Assembly: GCA_044870185.1 (NCBI GenBank)
Contig: JBIOYL010000015.1
Coordinates: 1-17,637 of the forward strand
Origin: JBIOYL01 sp044870185
GTDB taxonomy: Bacteria; Actinomycetota; CALGFH01
Length of the DNA stretch: 17,637 nucleotides
Direction: 5' to 3'
Made by a program: the position numbers and the translations under genes
The notes under the pieces: generated by a model
Told to the model about the DNA's origin: nothing
Seen by the model: the letters and a program-made list of their open reading frames with translations, nothing else
Databases searched by the model: none
In this document: piece by piece, positions 1 through 7,561 of the stretch
Numbering within the stretch: position 1 is the first letter of the stretch
Layout: each line of letters begins with the position of its first letter

Positions 1-1360
1 CGATGATCCCTGCCCCCCAGAGGGCCACGATGACGACGCCCTCGTATCCCTTCAGCGTCCTCACGTAGTAGTACCAGGGCACCCTGCTGACCCGATGGCT
101 GCTCGCGGACAGAAACTCGTTGAACTCTTTGGAGTTGACCGCAAGCTGCAGTATCACCGGAGTGGCGCAGACGAGGAACACGCCGCCTGCGAGCAGGACA
201 GCTCGTAGCCTCAGGGCCCTCCATGACCCCGACAGGAGCAGATACAGGCCCAAGATCACGAAGAGCAGCGAGCCGACGACCTTCGCCTGTATCGCGAATG
301 CCGCGGCGGCCACGAAGGCGCACAGCCACAGGGTTCGTTTCGTCTGACCCCACTTGGCCAGAAACAGCATCCCCAGCGAGAACAGGAAGGTCAAGGTGGA
401 GTCCAGGAGCGCGAGTCGTCCCAGCGCCACCGAATAGCTGCTGAATGCGAGGAGCAGGGCGGCGTACAGCGCCGTCCGCCTGTCGTACAGTACCTTGGCG
501 ATGAGGAAGGTGACCAGAACGGTCAGGATGCTGGATGATGCCGCCACCACCCGAGCGGCGACGTCGCTGATACCGACAGCGCGATACACGAGCGCGACGA
601 CCTGCTGGTAGAGGAGGAAATTGGAGTTGCCCCGTGACAATAGGATGAAGTGACGGCGCATCTCCCCGGTCCCGGCCAGCACCGCCGACTGGCCAGCATA
701 CACCGCCTCGTCACCTCGGAAGCCGACGTGGCTCAGGTTCCACAATCGCAGGCATGCTGCGATCCCGACGACCCCGCAGAGCAGGAGTGCGTCACGCCGC
801 AGGAGGCGACGCATGCGTGATACGGATCGCCCCATCTTCGATGGGACGAGGAAGTATCTGGCCGGATTGGCCCCCTGGCTTGGGATATCGTCGATTCGTA
901 TGCCGTAACCGGGCACGCGCGTGAGCCAGCGGCCGGCCGGGCGCTGATGGGGAAGGGTGGTCCTCGAGGTTTCGACCGGCTCGCGGTTACCGACGCCTAG
1001 GATCAAAGTTGGGACGATGCCCTTAGGTTGAAGCGGTCGAGCCATCCGGAACGCTAGAACGAGCCGGATCGTCTCGAGCAGCGCCCAGTATGCGATGCCG
1101 GCGCAAACACCGAGCCAGACCAACATCTCAAGTAGGCTCGTTGCCGCATGCGACCACTTAGAGAACAGGTACCCCACCAGCATCGAGACGGTGCTGGGGG
1201 CAGCGTTTGCCACGCTACTCACCCGAATCCCGCTCGGCACCAAGTTGGCCTGAACCAGGAATGACCGTCCGGCGACCACCGAGAGACGCGGGACCTGAAC
1301 GACGACCAAGGCGAGGTTGCTGTCCAGGATCGGGATCACCAACAGCACCCATACGAACAT
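1..1360 (-). CDS. GT39/ArnT-like membrane glycosyltransferase, 3' end beyond window
   Basis: The frame is open from 1372 down to base 2 with mostly G/C third positions; 453 codons are visible from the ATG at 1360 and the C-terminus lies outside the window. Two features mark the GT39 (PMT/ArnT) family: a first membrane helix near residues 190-207 followed by FRGDEAVYAGQ (214-224), whose Asp-Glu pair is the catalytic acidic motif of the first extracytoplasmic loop, and then repeated hydrophobic helices, one preceded by LGRLALLDS. Such enzymes move sugars from polyprenyl-phosphate donors on the outer face of the membrane. Residues 1-175 are an unusual extension: a hydrophobic start, about 50 polar residues, a second helix (LVWLGVCAGIAYWALL) and a soluble linker. 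GGGTGG lies 4 nt before ATG 1360. An ATG at 835 would start directly at the GT39 domain but has no good SD. An upstream segment in another frame may belong to this gene (see 1376-1502). The family call is firm; the start is uncertain. Confidence 0.8.
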   Translation of the reverse strand, partial: MFVWVLLVIPILDSNLALVVVQVPRLSVVAGRSFLVQANLVPSGIRVSSVANAAPSTVSMLVGYLFSKWSHAATSLLEMLVWLGVCAGIAYWALLETIRLVLAFRMARPLQPKGIVPTLILGVGNREPVETSRTTLPHQRPAGRWLTRVPGYGIRIDDIPSQGANPARYFLVPSKMGRSVSRMRRLLRRDALLLCGVVGIAACLRLWNLSHVGFRGDEAVYAGQSAVLAGTGEMRRHFILLSRGNSNFLLYQQVVALVYRAVGISDVAARVVAASSSILTVLVTFLIAKVLYDRRTALYAALLLAFSSYSVALGRLALLDSTLTFLFSLGMLFLAKWGQTKRTLWLCAFVAAAAFAIQAKVVGSLLFVILGLYLLLSGSWRALRLRAVLLAGGVFLVCATPVILQLAVNSKEFNEFLSASSHRVSRVPWYYYVRTLKGYEGVVIVALWGAGII

Positions 1361-1375
1361 GACCACCCATACTCA

Positions 1376-1502
1376 GGGCACTCGGGGCCGCCAACAGCGT
1401 GCGCATGCACAGCGAGGCGGACGTCCGGACCTCCAGATCCGAACGCCCAGATGCGGCCGGCGGCGCCGGCGGCACCGCCGGCTGCGTCGGGGGATCATGC
1501 AC
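1376..1502 (-). pseudogene. Possible out-of-frame N-terminal segment of the GT39-like gene
   Basis: A GTG at 1502 follows GGAGG (1512-1516) by 9 nt, about 60 nt after the GtrA/HprK-like stop codon, as expected for the next gene of an operon. Its frame encodes a proline/alanine-rich start and then a segment ending LCMRTLLAAPSAL, with strongly G/C-biased third positions. Past about 1375 this frame turns into Gly/Arg/Pro-rich text typical of the wrong frame and stops at 1215. The GT39-like frame, one base offset, opens at 1372 and immediately encodes a hydrophobic helix. The simplest reading is one gene broken by a one-base shift between about 1390 and 1360, from mutation or sequencing error. 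It could instead be a plain intergenic stretch. Confidence 0.35.
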
Positions 1503-1561
1503 GACGCGTGACCTCCTGCCCGGCACGATGGCACGGGCACCCGCACGAGCTCGCAGCCGGC

Positions 1562-3424
1562 TCACCGCCGCGCCGAGTACTCGCGTTCCGCGACGAGCCT
1601 CGGGATGGCATCCGCCCAGGAGAAGTCGTCGCAGGCGATGCGCCGGGCCCGCACGTCACCCAGGAACTGCCCGAGCAGCTTGCGCTCCCGCTCGCGCAGC
1701 AGACGGTAGTCGTAGCCGTCGATCTGGATCGCGGGCGCGAAGTAGCGGAACGGCGGGAAGCCGTAGGCGTCGTCGGTGTTCTCGATCATGATCGCGACCG
1801 CGCGCTCGTAGTCGAGCTCCTCCAGGGCACGCCGGCCGCGCTCGAGCACGAACAGGTCCCGCACCGTGGTCTTGTCCGTGTACCGGCAGGGCACGAGCTG
1901 GTCGACGGCGTACTTCGGGGGCGGCACGAGTGCCTGGACGGTGGCGTTCAGCGCCATGATGGGCAGGTTCAGCTCGGCCAGGCGGCTGCCTGCCGCCCGG
2001 CCCTGCTTGGAGTGCAGGTGGCTCTGGATGCCGAGCTGGAGCCGCTCCCCCTTGGTGAGCACGGTCTGGTTGACGGCGTACAGGGTGTGGGCGCTGATCG
2101 TCAGCGGCTTGGGGTACCAGTGGGCCTGGCCGCTCGGCTCGACGATGGTCATGTCGTCGGACAGGAACGCGCAGCGGTCGGAGTGCTCGCGCAGCAGGCG
2201 CAGGATGGTGCCCGTCTTGCCGGTGTCGGTCCGGGCGGTGAGCATCACGCCGTGCCCGTCGAAGTCGAGGGTGGCCGAGTGCAGCAGGACACGGTCGCGT
2301 GACACCAGCACGAAGCGCAGCAGGGCCTCGACGACGTTGGTGTACACCACGTGCGGTGAGCGCGCGAGCAGCGGGCTGACGGTGACCTCGATGCGGTCGG
2401 CGAAGTCGATGCGGAAGTTGCCGCCCAGCCGGCCGAGGTGCTCCTGGTAGGAGACGAACTCGGGTGCGTGGGTCACCAGCGACCGGAGACGCGGGCGGTG
2501 CTCGCCGACCGGACCGGTCCAGAGGTCGATGTCCACGTCGCGGGCGAGGAAGCCGGTGCGGAAGTGGGCCAGCTCGTGGAGGGGGACCTCGGACTGGATG
2601 GCGACGAAGCCGTCGATGTCGTAGCGGTACACCAGCGGCCGGCGCAGGACCGGCCTGACCGGACGCTGTGGGCGGTCGTTGATCCCGTTGAGGTCGACGA
2701 CGACGTCGACCGGCAGCCGCAGCGGCGTGGCCGTGGCCGGGTCGACGAGCACCGCGGGCACGGTCTGCTCGGTGTCGTCGCCGACCTGCTGGGGGGCGTC
2801 GACCTTGGGTGCTCCTGGAACCTCGGCCGCCTTCCAGATGAACCGGTCGCTGACGACGAAGCGCGACAGGAACAGGGCGACCAGCGAGAGGAAGTTCGAC
2901 AGCAGGTAGTGCAGGCTGAGCACGGAGGTGAGCAGCACCAGCAGCGGGGCTCGGAGCAGCAGGGTCGAGTTGTTGATGCCGGCGAAGATGAGGTAGCGGA
3001 CCGCCACTGGCCGTGCCTTGCGGTGCGGGAACACCCACCGCTCGGTGAGGATGAAGTTCCAGGTCGTCGAGCCCTGGGTGGCCAGGCCTGCGGCCGGAAG
3101 GTAGTGCAGGTGCAGCCGCGCCACCAGGGCCCACAGCAGGATCTGGTTCACGACCAGTCCGCTCGCCCCCACCAGCGCGAACCGGCCCATCGTCATCGAG
3201 CGCCGCAGCGAGAAGCGCGACAGCAGGCGCCTCGGCGCGAAGCGGAGGGAGCCGTTGCGGTCGACGATGCGCTCGATCCGGTTCGCGGGGACGACGACCG
3301 CCGACAGACCAGCAGCAGCCTCATGGCCACCTGGGGCCGACGCGGCCGCGTCGGCCGGCGACCCGACAAGGCGGTTCAGCGGGATGGCGGCTGACGGACG
3401 ACGTTCATGGTCGAAGGCTGGCAA
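1562..3424 (-). CDS. GtrA-like membrane domain fused to HPr-kinase-like P-loop domain
   Basis: 620 aa from a TTG start. Residues 1-76 are soluble and basic towards the end. Residues 77-197 are a four-helix GtrA-like domain (RFALVGASGLVVNQ at 81-94, TWNFILTERWVF at 121-132, LSRFVVSDRFIWK at 186-198), a family tied to moving or handling polyprenyl-linked sugars. After a ~60-residue linker, residues 260-620 form a cytoplasmic domain with the HprK layout: LLHSA (380-384), Walker A ARTDTGKT (397-404) and an acidic LSDDM (421-425). In real HPr kinases the same order His / P-loop / Asp-Asp is found, but the N-terminal HprK domain and the HPr-binding signature are not evident, so the substrate is unknown. 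TTG 3424 is chosen because a G-rich SD (GGGGAG) ends 4 nt upstream; no ATG occurs before residue 77. It precedes the GT39-like gene, suggesting a shared role in envelope glycan assembly. Confidence 0.78.
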   Translation of the reverse strand: MPAFDHERRPSAAIPLNRLVGSPADAAASAPGGHEAAAGLSAVVVPANRIERIVDRNGSLRFAPRRLLSRFSLRRSMTMGRFALVGASGLVVNQILLWALVARLHLHYLPAAGLATQGSTTWNFILTERWVFPHRKARPVAVRYLIFAGINNSTLLLRAPLLVLLTSVLSLHYLLSNFLSLVALFLSRFVVSDRFIWKAAEVPGAPKVDAPQQVGDDTEQTVPAVLVDPATATPLRLPVDVVVDLNGINDRPQRPVRPVLRRPLVYRYDIDGFVAIQSEVPLHELAHFRTGFLARDVDIDLWTGPVGEHRPRLRSLVTHAPEFVSYQEHLGRLGGNFRIDFADRIEVTVSPLLARSPHVVYTNVVEALLRFVLVSRDRVLLHSATLDFDGHGVMLTARTDTGKTGTILRLLREHSDRCAFLSDDMTIVEPSGQAHWYPKPLTISAHTLYAVNQTVLTKGERLQLGIQSHLHSKQGRAAGSRLAELNLPIMALNATVQALVPPPKYAVDQLVPCRYTDKTTVRDLFVLERGRRALEELDYERAVAIMIENTDDAYGFPPFRYFAPAIQIDGYDYRLLRERERKLLGQFLGDVRARRIACDDFSWADAIPRLVAEREYSARR

Positions 3425-3466
3425 CGTTCTCCCCCCCGGGCTCGGGCGTGCCAGAACGCCCCGAGC
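3425..3466 (-). promoter_or_regulatory. 5' leader of the GtrA/HprK-like gene: SD and bulged hairpin
   Basis: A run of seven G plus AG (3429-3437) forms the SD for the TTG start. Just upstream, GCTCGGGCG (3440-3448) and CGCCCCGAGC (3457-3466) are complementary with one bulged base and an 8-nt loop. The hairpin ends two bases before the G run, so it could affect access to the SD. No U-tract follows, so it is not a classical terminator. Confidence 0.4.
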
Positions 3467-3676
3467 AGTAGTCGATAGGTTACATGGTCTCGAGGACCCG
3501 ACGGGCAGCCACGGTGACGTAGCAGTCCCTGGTACTCACGCGAGCGCTCGTCGCTCTCCTGGGCGAAGCACTGTTTATCGGGACCGGTAGCTGAACAGGC
3601 TCATCAACCAGGCATGCTGTGTTCGCAGCGTGGTCACCATGTATTTACCGCAACGCCATCCAGCGCGGGTTACGGC

Positions 3677-3702
3677 TTGGTTACCAACCCATCACAATTG
3701 GT
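3677..3702. promoter_or_regulatory. Palindrome cluster just past cimA
   Basis: TTGGTTACCAA (3677-3687) is a perfect 11-bp palindrome. A further TTGGT half-site at 3698-3702 pairs with the ACCAA at 3683-3687 and touches the cimA stop codon. It could be an operator for the GtrA/HprK-like operon or a weak transcription end for the ilv-leu operon; no U-tract is seen. Between it and 3467 I see no gene and no convincing -35/-10 pair. Confidence 0.3.
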
Positions 3703-5397
3703 CTAGGCGACGCCAACTGGTCGACCATCGCAACCGGGCGGCCCCATCCGTCCCTGCGCCGCCCGGGCCCGCAGCAGCCCGTAGGTGATGCCGTCGGCCA
3801 GCGCCTGCCAGGAGGCGGTCACCACGTCGTCGGACACCCCGACCGTGGTCCACTCCCCCGCCTGGTCGGCGGTGGTGACCAGCACCCGGGTGACCGCCTC
3901 GGTGCCGGCCCGGCCGTCCAGGATGCGGACCTTGTAGTCGACCAGGTGGACGCCGGCCAGCTCGGGATGGGTGTCGGCCAGGGCCCGGCGCAGCGCCTGG
4001 TCGAGGGCGTGGACCGGCCCGACCCCCTCGCCCACGGCGACCAGCCGGCGGTGGGCGGGCGCACCGTCGGCGCCTTGCTCCGGCAGCCGCAGCCGCACGG
4101 TCGCCTCGCTCAAGTCGCTGCCGTCCGGCCGGCGCTCGACCAGCACGCGGTAGCCCTCGAGCTCGAACGGCGCGGTGAAGCGGCCGGCCTCGCGGCGTAC
4201 CAGCAGCTCGAACGACGCGTCGGCGACCTCGAAGGCGTAGCCGTGGTGCTCGAGCTCCTTGACCCGGTCGAGCACCCGGCCGCCGAGCTCGGCGTCGCCC
4301 TCCAGGTCCAGGCCGAGCTCCCCCGCCTTGGCGAGCACGTTGCTGCGGCCGGCGAGCTCGCTCACCAGCACGCGCAGGCGGTTGCCGACCGCGGCCGGGT
4401 CGACGTGGGAGTAGGCGTCGGGCCGGCGGGCGATGGCCGAGGCGTGCAGCCCCGCCTTGGTCGAGAACGCGCTCGCGCCGACGTAGGGCCGGCGGGCGTC
4501 GGGCACCAGGTTGGCCAGCTCGGCGACGGCGTGGGCGGTGGCCGTCAGGGCGGCGAGCCGGCCGGGTGGGAGCACCTTGCGGCCGTCTTTCAGCTCCAGC
4601 CCGGCGACGACGGCGAACAGGTCGGCATTGCCGCAGCGCTCGCCGTAGCCGTTGGCCGTGCCCTGGACGTGGCGCGCCCCGGCGCGCACGGCGACCAGCG
4701 AGTTGGCGACCGCGCAGGCCGCGTCGTCGTGGAAGTGCACGCCGACCCGCACGCCCATGCGGCCTGCGACCACGCCGACGACCTCGGCCACGGTGGTGGG
4801 CAGGGTGCCGCCGTTGGTGTCGCACAGCACAACGGTGTCGGCGCCGGCCGCAACGGCCGCCTCCAGCACGGCAAGCGCGTAGGCCGGGTCGGCCGCGTGG
4901 CCGTCGAAGAAGTGCTCGGCGTCGAACACCACGCGCCGGCCGGCGGCGGCCAGGTGGGCGACCGAGTCGGCCACCATGGCCAGGTTCTCGTCGCCGGTGG
5001 TGCGCAGCGCCTCGGTGACGTGCACGGTCCACGACTTGCCGACCAGCGCGACCACCGGCGCACCCGAGTCGAGCAGGGCGGCGAGGTTGGGGTCGTCGTC
5101 GACGCCGCGGCCGGGCCGGCGGGTGGCGCCGAACGCGGCCAGGACGGCATGGCGCCAGGGCAGGTCGCGGGCCCGGGCGAAGTACTCGGCGTCTTTGGGG
5201 TTGGAGCCGGGCCAGCCGCCCTCGACGACGTCGACGCCGAGGTCGTCCAGCAGCTCGGTGACCCGCAGCTTGTCGGCCACGGTGAAGCTGAGGCCGACCT
5301 GCTGGGCGCCGTCGCGCAGGGTGGTGTCGTAGGTCTCGACGTGCTCGGGGTCGGTCGGGGCGAGAGGGTCGGTCGGGGGGTGCGGCGTGACGGTCAC
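3703..5397 (-). CDS. cimA: (R)-citramalate synthase
   Basis: 564 aa. It condenses pyruvate with acetyl-CoA to give citramalate, the first step of the threonine-independent route to 2-oxobutyrate and isoleucine. The HMGL-like TIM barrel carries ETYDTTLRDGAQ (21-32); the Ala in DGAQ, where LeuA has DGEQ, is typical of CimA/AksA-type members. HFHDD (221-225) supplies the metal-binding HxH and NGYGERCGNADL (249-260) is the conserved barrel-end motif. The C-terminal third (about 420-540) matches the LeuA/CimA regulatory domain, where end-product feedback acts. The GTG at 5397 is chosen because GGAGGG lies 7 nt upstream; the open frame continues further upstream only as a shadow of ilvE. It is the last gene of the operon, 134 nt after ilvE, a longer gap than the others. 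LeuB here and an off-window LeuCD would process citramalate further. Citramalate rather than homocitrate or isopropylmalate as product is inferred from the motif and context. Confidence 0.92.
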   Translation of the reverse strand: MTVTPHPPTDPLAPTDPEHVETYDTTLRDGAQQVGLSFTVADKLRVTELLDDLGVDVVEGGWPGSNPKDAEYFARARDLPWRHAVLAAFGATRRPGRGVDDDPNLAALLDSGAPVVALVGKSWTVHVTEALRTTGDENLAMVADSVAHLAAAGRRVVFDAEHFFDGHAADPAYALAVLEAAVAAGADTVVLCDTNGGTLPTTVAEVVGVVAGRMGVRVGVHFHDDAACAVANSLVAVRAGARHVQGTANGYGERCGNADLFAVVAGLELKDGRKVLPPGRLAALTATAHAVAELANLVPDARRPYVGASAFSTKAGLHASAIARRPDAYSHVDPAAVGNRLRVLVSELAGRSNVLAKAGELGLDLEGDAELGGRVLDRVKELEHHGYAFEVADASFELLVRREAGRFTAPFELEGYRVLVERRPDGSDLSEATVRLRLPEQGADGAPAHRRLVAVGEGVGPVHALDQALRRALADTHPELAGVHLVDYKVRILDGRAGTEAVTRVLVTTADQAGEWTTVGVSDDVVTASWQALADGITYGLLRARAAQGRMGPPGCDGRPVGVA

Positions 5398-5458
5398 AGG
5401 GATGCCCTCCAGGTGGCGTGCGGAAGCGGGCCGGCCCCGTTGCCGGCGGTGAGATGGC

Positions 5459-5530
5459 CCGCGGCGCGCGGCGCGCCGCGGTGGAGGAGCCTTCGGGCGG
5501 GTCCGGGCCGGTCCGGGCGGGTCCGGGCGG
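5459..5530. repeat. ilvE-cimA spacer: perfect GC hairpin plus 10-bp tandem repeat
   Basis: CCGCGGCGCG (5459-5468) and CGCGCCGCGG (5472-5481) form a perfect 10-bp stem with a 3-nt loop. Beside it, at 5501-5530, stand three copies of the 10-mer GTCCGGGCSG, with a degenerate fourth copy before them (5491-5500). The tandem array starts one base after the ilvE stop codon. The hairpin has no U-tract but could slow polymerase or protect the upstream mRNA, lowering cimA output relative to ilvE. Confidence 0.6.
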
Positions 5531-5531
5531 G

Positions 5532-6449
5532 TCAGCTCACGAACTCGAGCCAGTCCAGGTAGCGCTCGTCGCGGCCATGGGTCGCGGCCGTGAAGGTCTC
5601 CTGCAGCCGGCGGGTAATCGGCCCCGGGTCCCCGAGGACCCGGTCGTCCACCTCCCTGATCGGCACGACCTCGGCCGCCGTGCCGGTGAAGAAGGCCTCG
5701 TCGGCGAGGTACAGGTCGCTGCGCACGAGATCGGCCTCGTGCACCGGGACGCCGGTGTCGGCCGCGATCCGCATGATGCTGGCCCGCGTGATGCCGCCGA
5801 GGCAGCCGGCCGCCAGCGGCGGGGTGACCAGGGCCCCGGCGCGCACGATGAACAGGTTCTCGCCCGACCCGTCGGTCACGTGCCCGGTGGGGTTGAGCAG
5901 GATGCCCTCGTCGTAGCCGGCCTTGAGCGCCTCGGCCTTGGCCAGCGACGAGTTGAGGTACTGGCCGGTCGCCTTGGCCGCCGGCGGGATGATGTTGGGG
6001 TCGAGCCGACGCCACGAGCTGATCTTGGCCCGCACGCCCTGCTCGAAGGAGTCCGCGCCCAGGTACGGTCCCCACGGCCAGCAGGCGATCGCCATCCGCA
6101 CCGGGGCGTTGAGCGGGTTGAGGCCCATCTCGCCATAGCCGAGGTAGACGATCGGCCGGATGTAGCAGGCGTCCAGCCGGTTCACCGCCACCAGGTCCTT
6201 GGTGACCTTCACGGCGCCCTCGAGCGAGATGGGCGGCTCCATGTGGTAGATCTTGGCGCTGCGGTACAGGCGCGCGTAGTGGTCGGTGAGCCGGAACACG
6301 GCGGGTCCCCGGTCGGTCGCGTAGGCGCGGATGCCCTCGAAGACGCCCCAGCCGTAGTGCAGCGACGGGGTCAGGATGTGCACCTTGGCGTCGTCCCAGT
6401 CGACGTACTCCCCGTCCATCCAGATCTTGCTGGTGGCCTCGATGGGCAT
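5532..6449 (-). CDS. ilvE: Branched-chain amino acid aminotransferase (PLP fold type IV)
   Basis: 305 aa, the usual length of the short bacterial IlvE form. It transaminates the keto acids of Leu, Ile and Val with glutamate, the last step of all three pathways, in the cytoplasm. Seen in the sequence: HYGWGVFEGIRAY (31-43), the substrate-site loop; AAKATGQYLNSS (157-168) with the PLP-binding Lys159; EGILLN (181-186); and TDGSGENLF (192-200), equivalent to the EGxGENLF signature that separates IlvE from D-amino acid transaminase and ADC lyase. Near the end GTAAEVVPI (256-264) is the conserved phosphate-side loop. The ATG at 6449 has a perfect AGGAGG 5 nt upstream, and only 14 nt separate it from the leuB stop, so the two are cotranscribed. 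Confidence 0.95.
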   Translation of the reverse strand: MPIEATSKIWMDGEYVDWDDAKVHILTPSLHYGWGVFEGIRAYATDRGPAVFRLTDHYARLYRSAKIYHMEPPISLEGAVKVTKDLVAVNRLDACYIRPIVYLGYGEMGLNPLNAPVRMAIACWPWGPYLGADSFEQGVRAKISSWRRLDPNIIPPAAKATGQYLNSSLAKAEALKAGYDEGILLNPTGHVTDGSGENLFIVRAGALVTPPLAAGCLGGITRASIMRIAADTGVPVHEADLVRSDLYLADEAFFTGTAAEVVPIREVDDRVLGDPGPITRRLQETFTAATHGRDERYLDWLEFVS

Positions 6450-6463
6450 GTGAACCTCCTTGT

Positions 6464-7561
6464 TCACCCGGCGGCCAGGCCGCCGGCGGCCGGCCGTCCC
6501 GTGGTCAGCTGTGCCCTGTCGGCCACTGCGGTGGCGATCCGGTCCCCGTTGTCGACGGTTGAGTATCGCGCAGCCTGGGGCAGGCAGGCCACGACGGCGG
6601 CCTCGACGGCCGCCGCCGCGGTGGCCTGGCCCAGGTGCTCGAGCAGCAGCCCGGCCGACAGCACGGCCGCCACCGGGTTCGCCCTGCCGCTGCCGGCGAT
6701 GTCCGGCGCGGACCCGTGCACGGGCTCGAACAGCGGCGGCCCGCCCGCCCCGATGGGGTCGGGATGCAGGTTGGCGCTGGCCGCCGTGCCCAGCCCGCCG
6801 GCGACGGCGGCGCCGAGGTCGGTCAGGATGTCGCCGAACAGGTTGTCGGTCACGATCACGTCGAAGCGTCCGGGGTCGACGACCAGCCGCAGGCAGGCGG
6901 CGTCGACGTGGGCGTAGTCCAGCTCGACGCCGGCCTCGCCGGCCACCCGGCGGGCGACCCGCAGCCACAGGTCGCCCGCGTGGGTGAGCACGTTGGTCTT
7001 GTGGACCAGGGTGAGGCGGCCGGCACGCCCGGCCGCGCGGGCGGCGGCGTAGCGCACGCAGCGCTCGACGCCGGCGGCGGTGTCCAGCGACACCTGGGTC
7101 GCCACCTCGGCCGGCGTGCCCCGGTGCACGCTGCCGCCGGCGCCGACATAGGCACCCTCGGTGTTCTCCCGCACGACCAGCAGGTCGATGTCGTCCGGGC
7201 CCCTGCCGGCCAGCGGCGTGGCCACGCCCGGGTAGAGCTTGACCGGCCGCAGGTTCACGTACAGGTCCAGGGCGAAGCGCAGGCGCAGCAGCAGCCCGCG
7301 CTCGAGCACGCCGGGCGGCACGTCGGGCCGCCCGACCGCGCCGAGCAGGATCGCGTCGGTTGCCCGGAGCTCGTCGAGCACCAGGTCGGGCAGGACCTCG
7401 CCGGTGCGCAGGTAGCGGTCGGCGCCGAGGTCGAAGGCCACCCAGTCCAGCCGGAAGCCGAAGCGCGCGGCGGCCGCGTCGGCCACCTTGCGCGCCTCGG
7501 CGGCCACCTCCGGGCCGATGCCGTCGCCGGGCAGGTAGGCGATGGTGTAGGAGGCGCTCAT
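6464..7561 (-). CDS. leuB: 3-isopropylmalate dehydrogenase
   Basis: 365 aa. It oxidises and decarboxylates 3-isopropylmalate with NAD+ in leucine synthesis, and in citramalate-pathway organisms also 3-methylmalate to 2-oxobutyrate, which fits the cimA in this operon. Motifs: PGDGIGPEV (11-19); LRFALDLYVNLRPVKLY (94-110) with substrate-binding arginines; VRENTEGAYVG (130-140) with Tyr138; HKTNVL (187-192) with catalytic Lys188; VTDNLFGDILTDLGA (237-251) with metal-binding Asp244 and Asp248; and HGSAPDIAGSGRANP (282-296), the NAD-binding signature of IPMDH as opposed to isocitrate dehydrogenase. The ATG at 7561 shares its A with the stop codon of the 62-aa ORF (TGATG), so translation is probably coupled. 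The last ~15 residues are Gly/Ala-rich and likely flexible. Confidence 0.95.
   Translation of the reverse strand: MSASYTIAYLPGDGIGPEVAAEARKVADAAAARFGFRLDWVAFDLGADRYLRTGEVLPDLVLDELRATDAILLGAVGRPDVPPGVLERGLLLRLRFALDLYVNLRPVKLYPGVATPLAGRGPDDIDLLVVRENTEGAYVGAGGSVHRGTPAEVATQVSLDTAAGVERCVRYAAARAAGRAGRLTLVHKTNVLTHAGDLWLRVARRVAGEAGVELDYAHVDAACLRLVVDPGRFDVIVTDNLFGDILTDLGAAVAGGLGTAASANLHPDPIGAGGPPLFEPVHGSAPDIAGSGRANPVAAVLSAGLLLEHLGQATAAAAVEAAVVACLPQAARYSTVDNGDRIATAVADRAQLTTGRPAAGGLAAG

Noticed and set aside
3619..5562. 647-codon plus-strand open frame opposite cimA
   Set aside because: Antisense shadow of cimA: low-complexity Gly/Val/Asp/Gln composition and no recognisable motif.
3703..6075. 790-aa version of CimA starting inside ilvE
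   Set aside because: Residues before the GTG at 5397 are an out-of-frame reading of ilvE, and a good SD sits right before 5397.
5418..6917. Plus-strand open frame opposite ilvE and leuB
   Set aside because: Antisense shadow crossing two real genes and their spacer.
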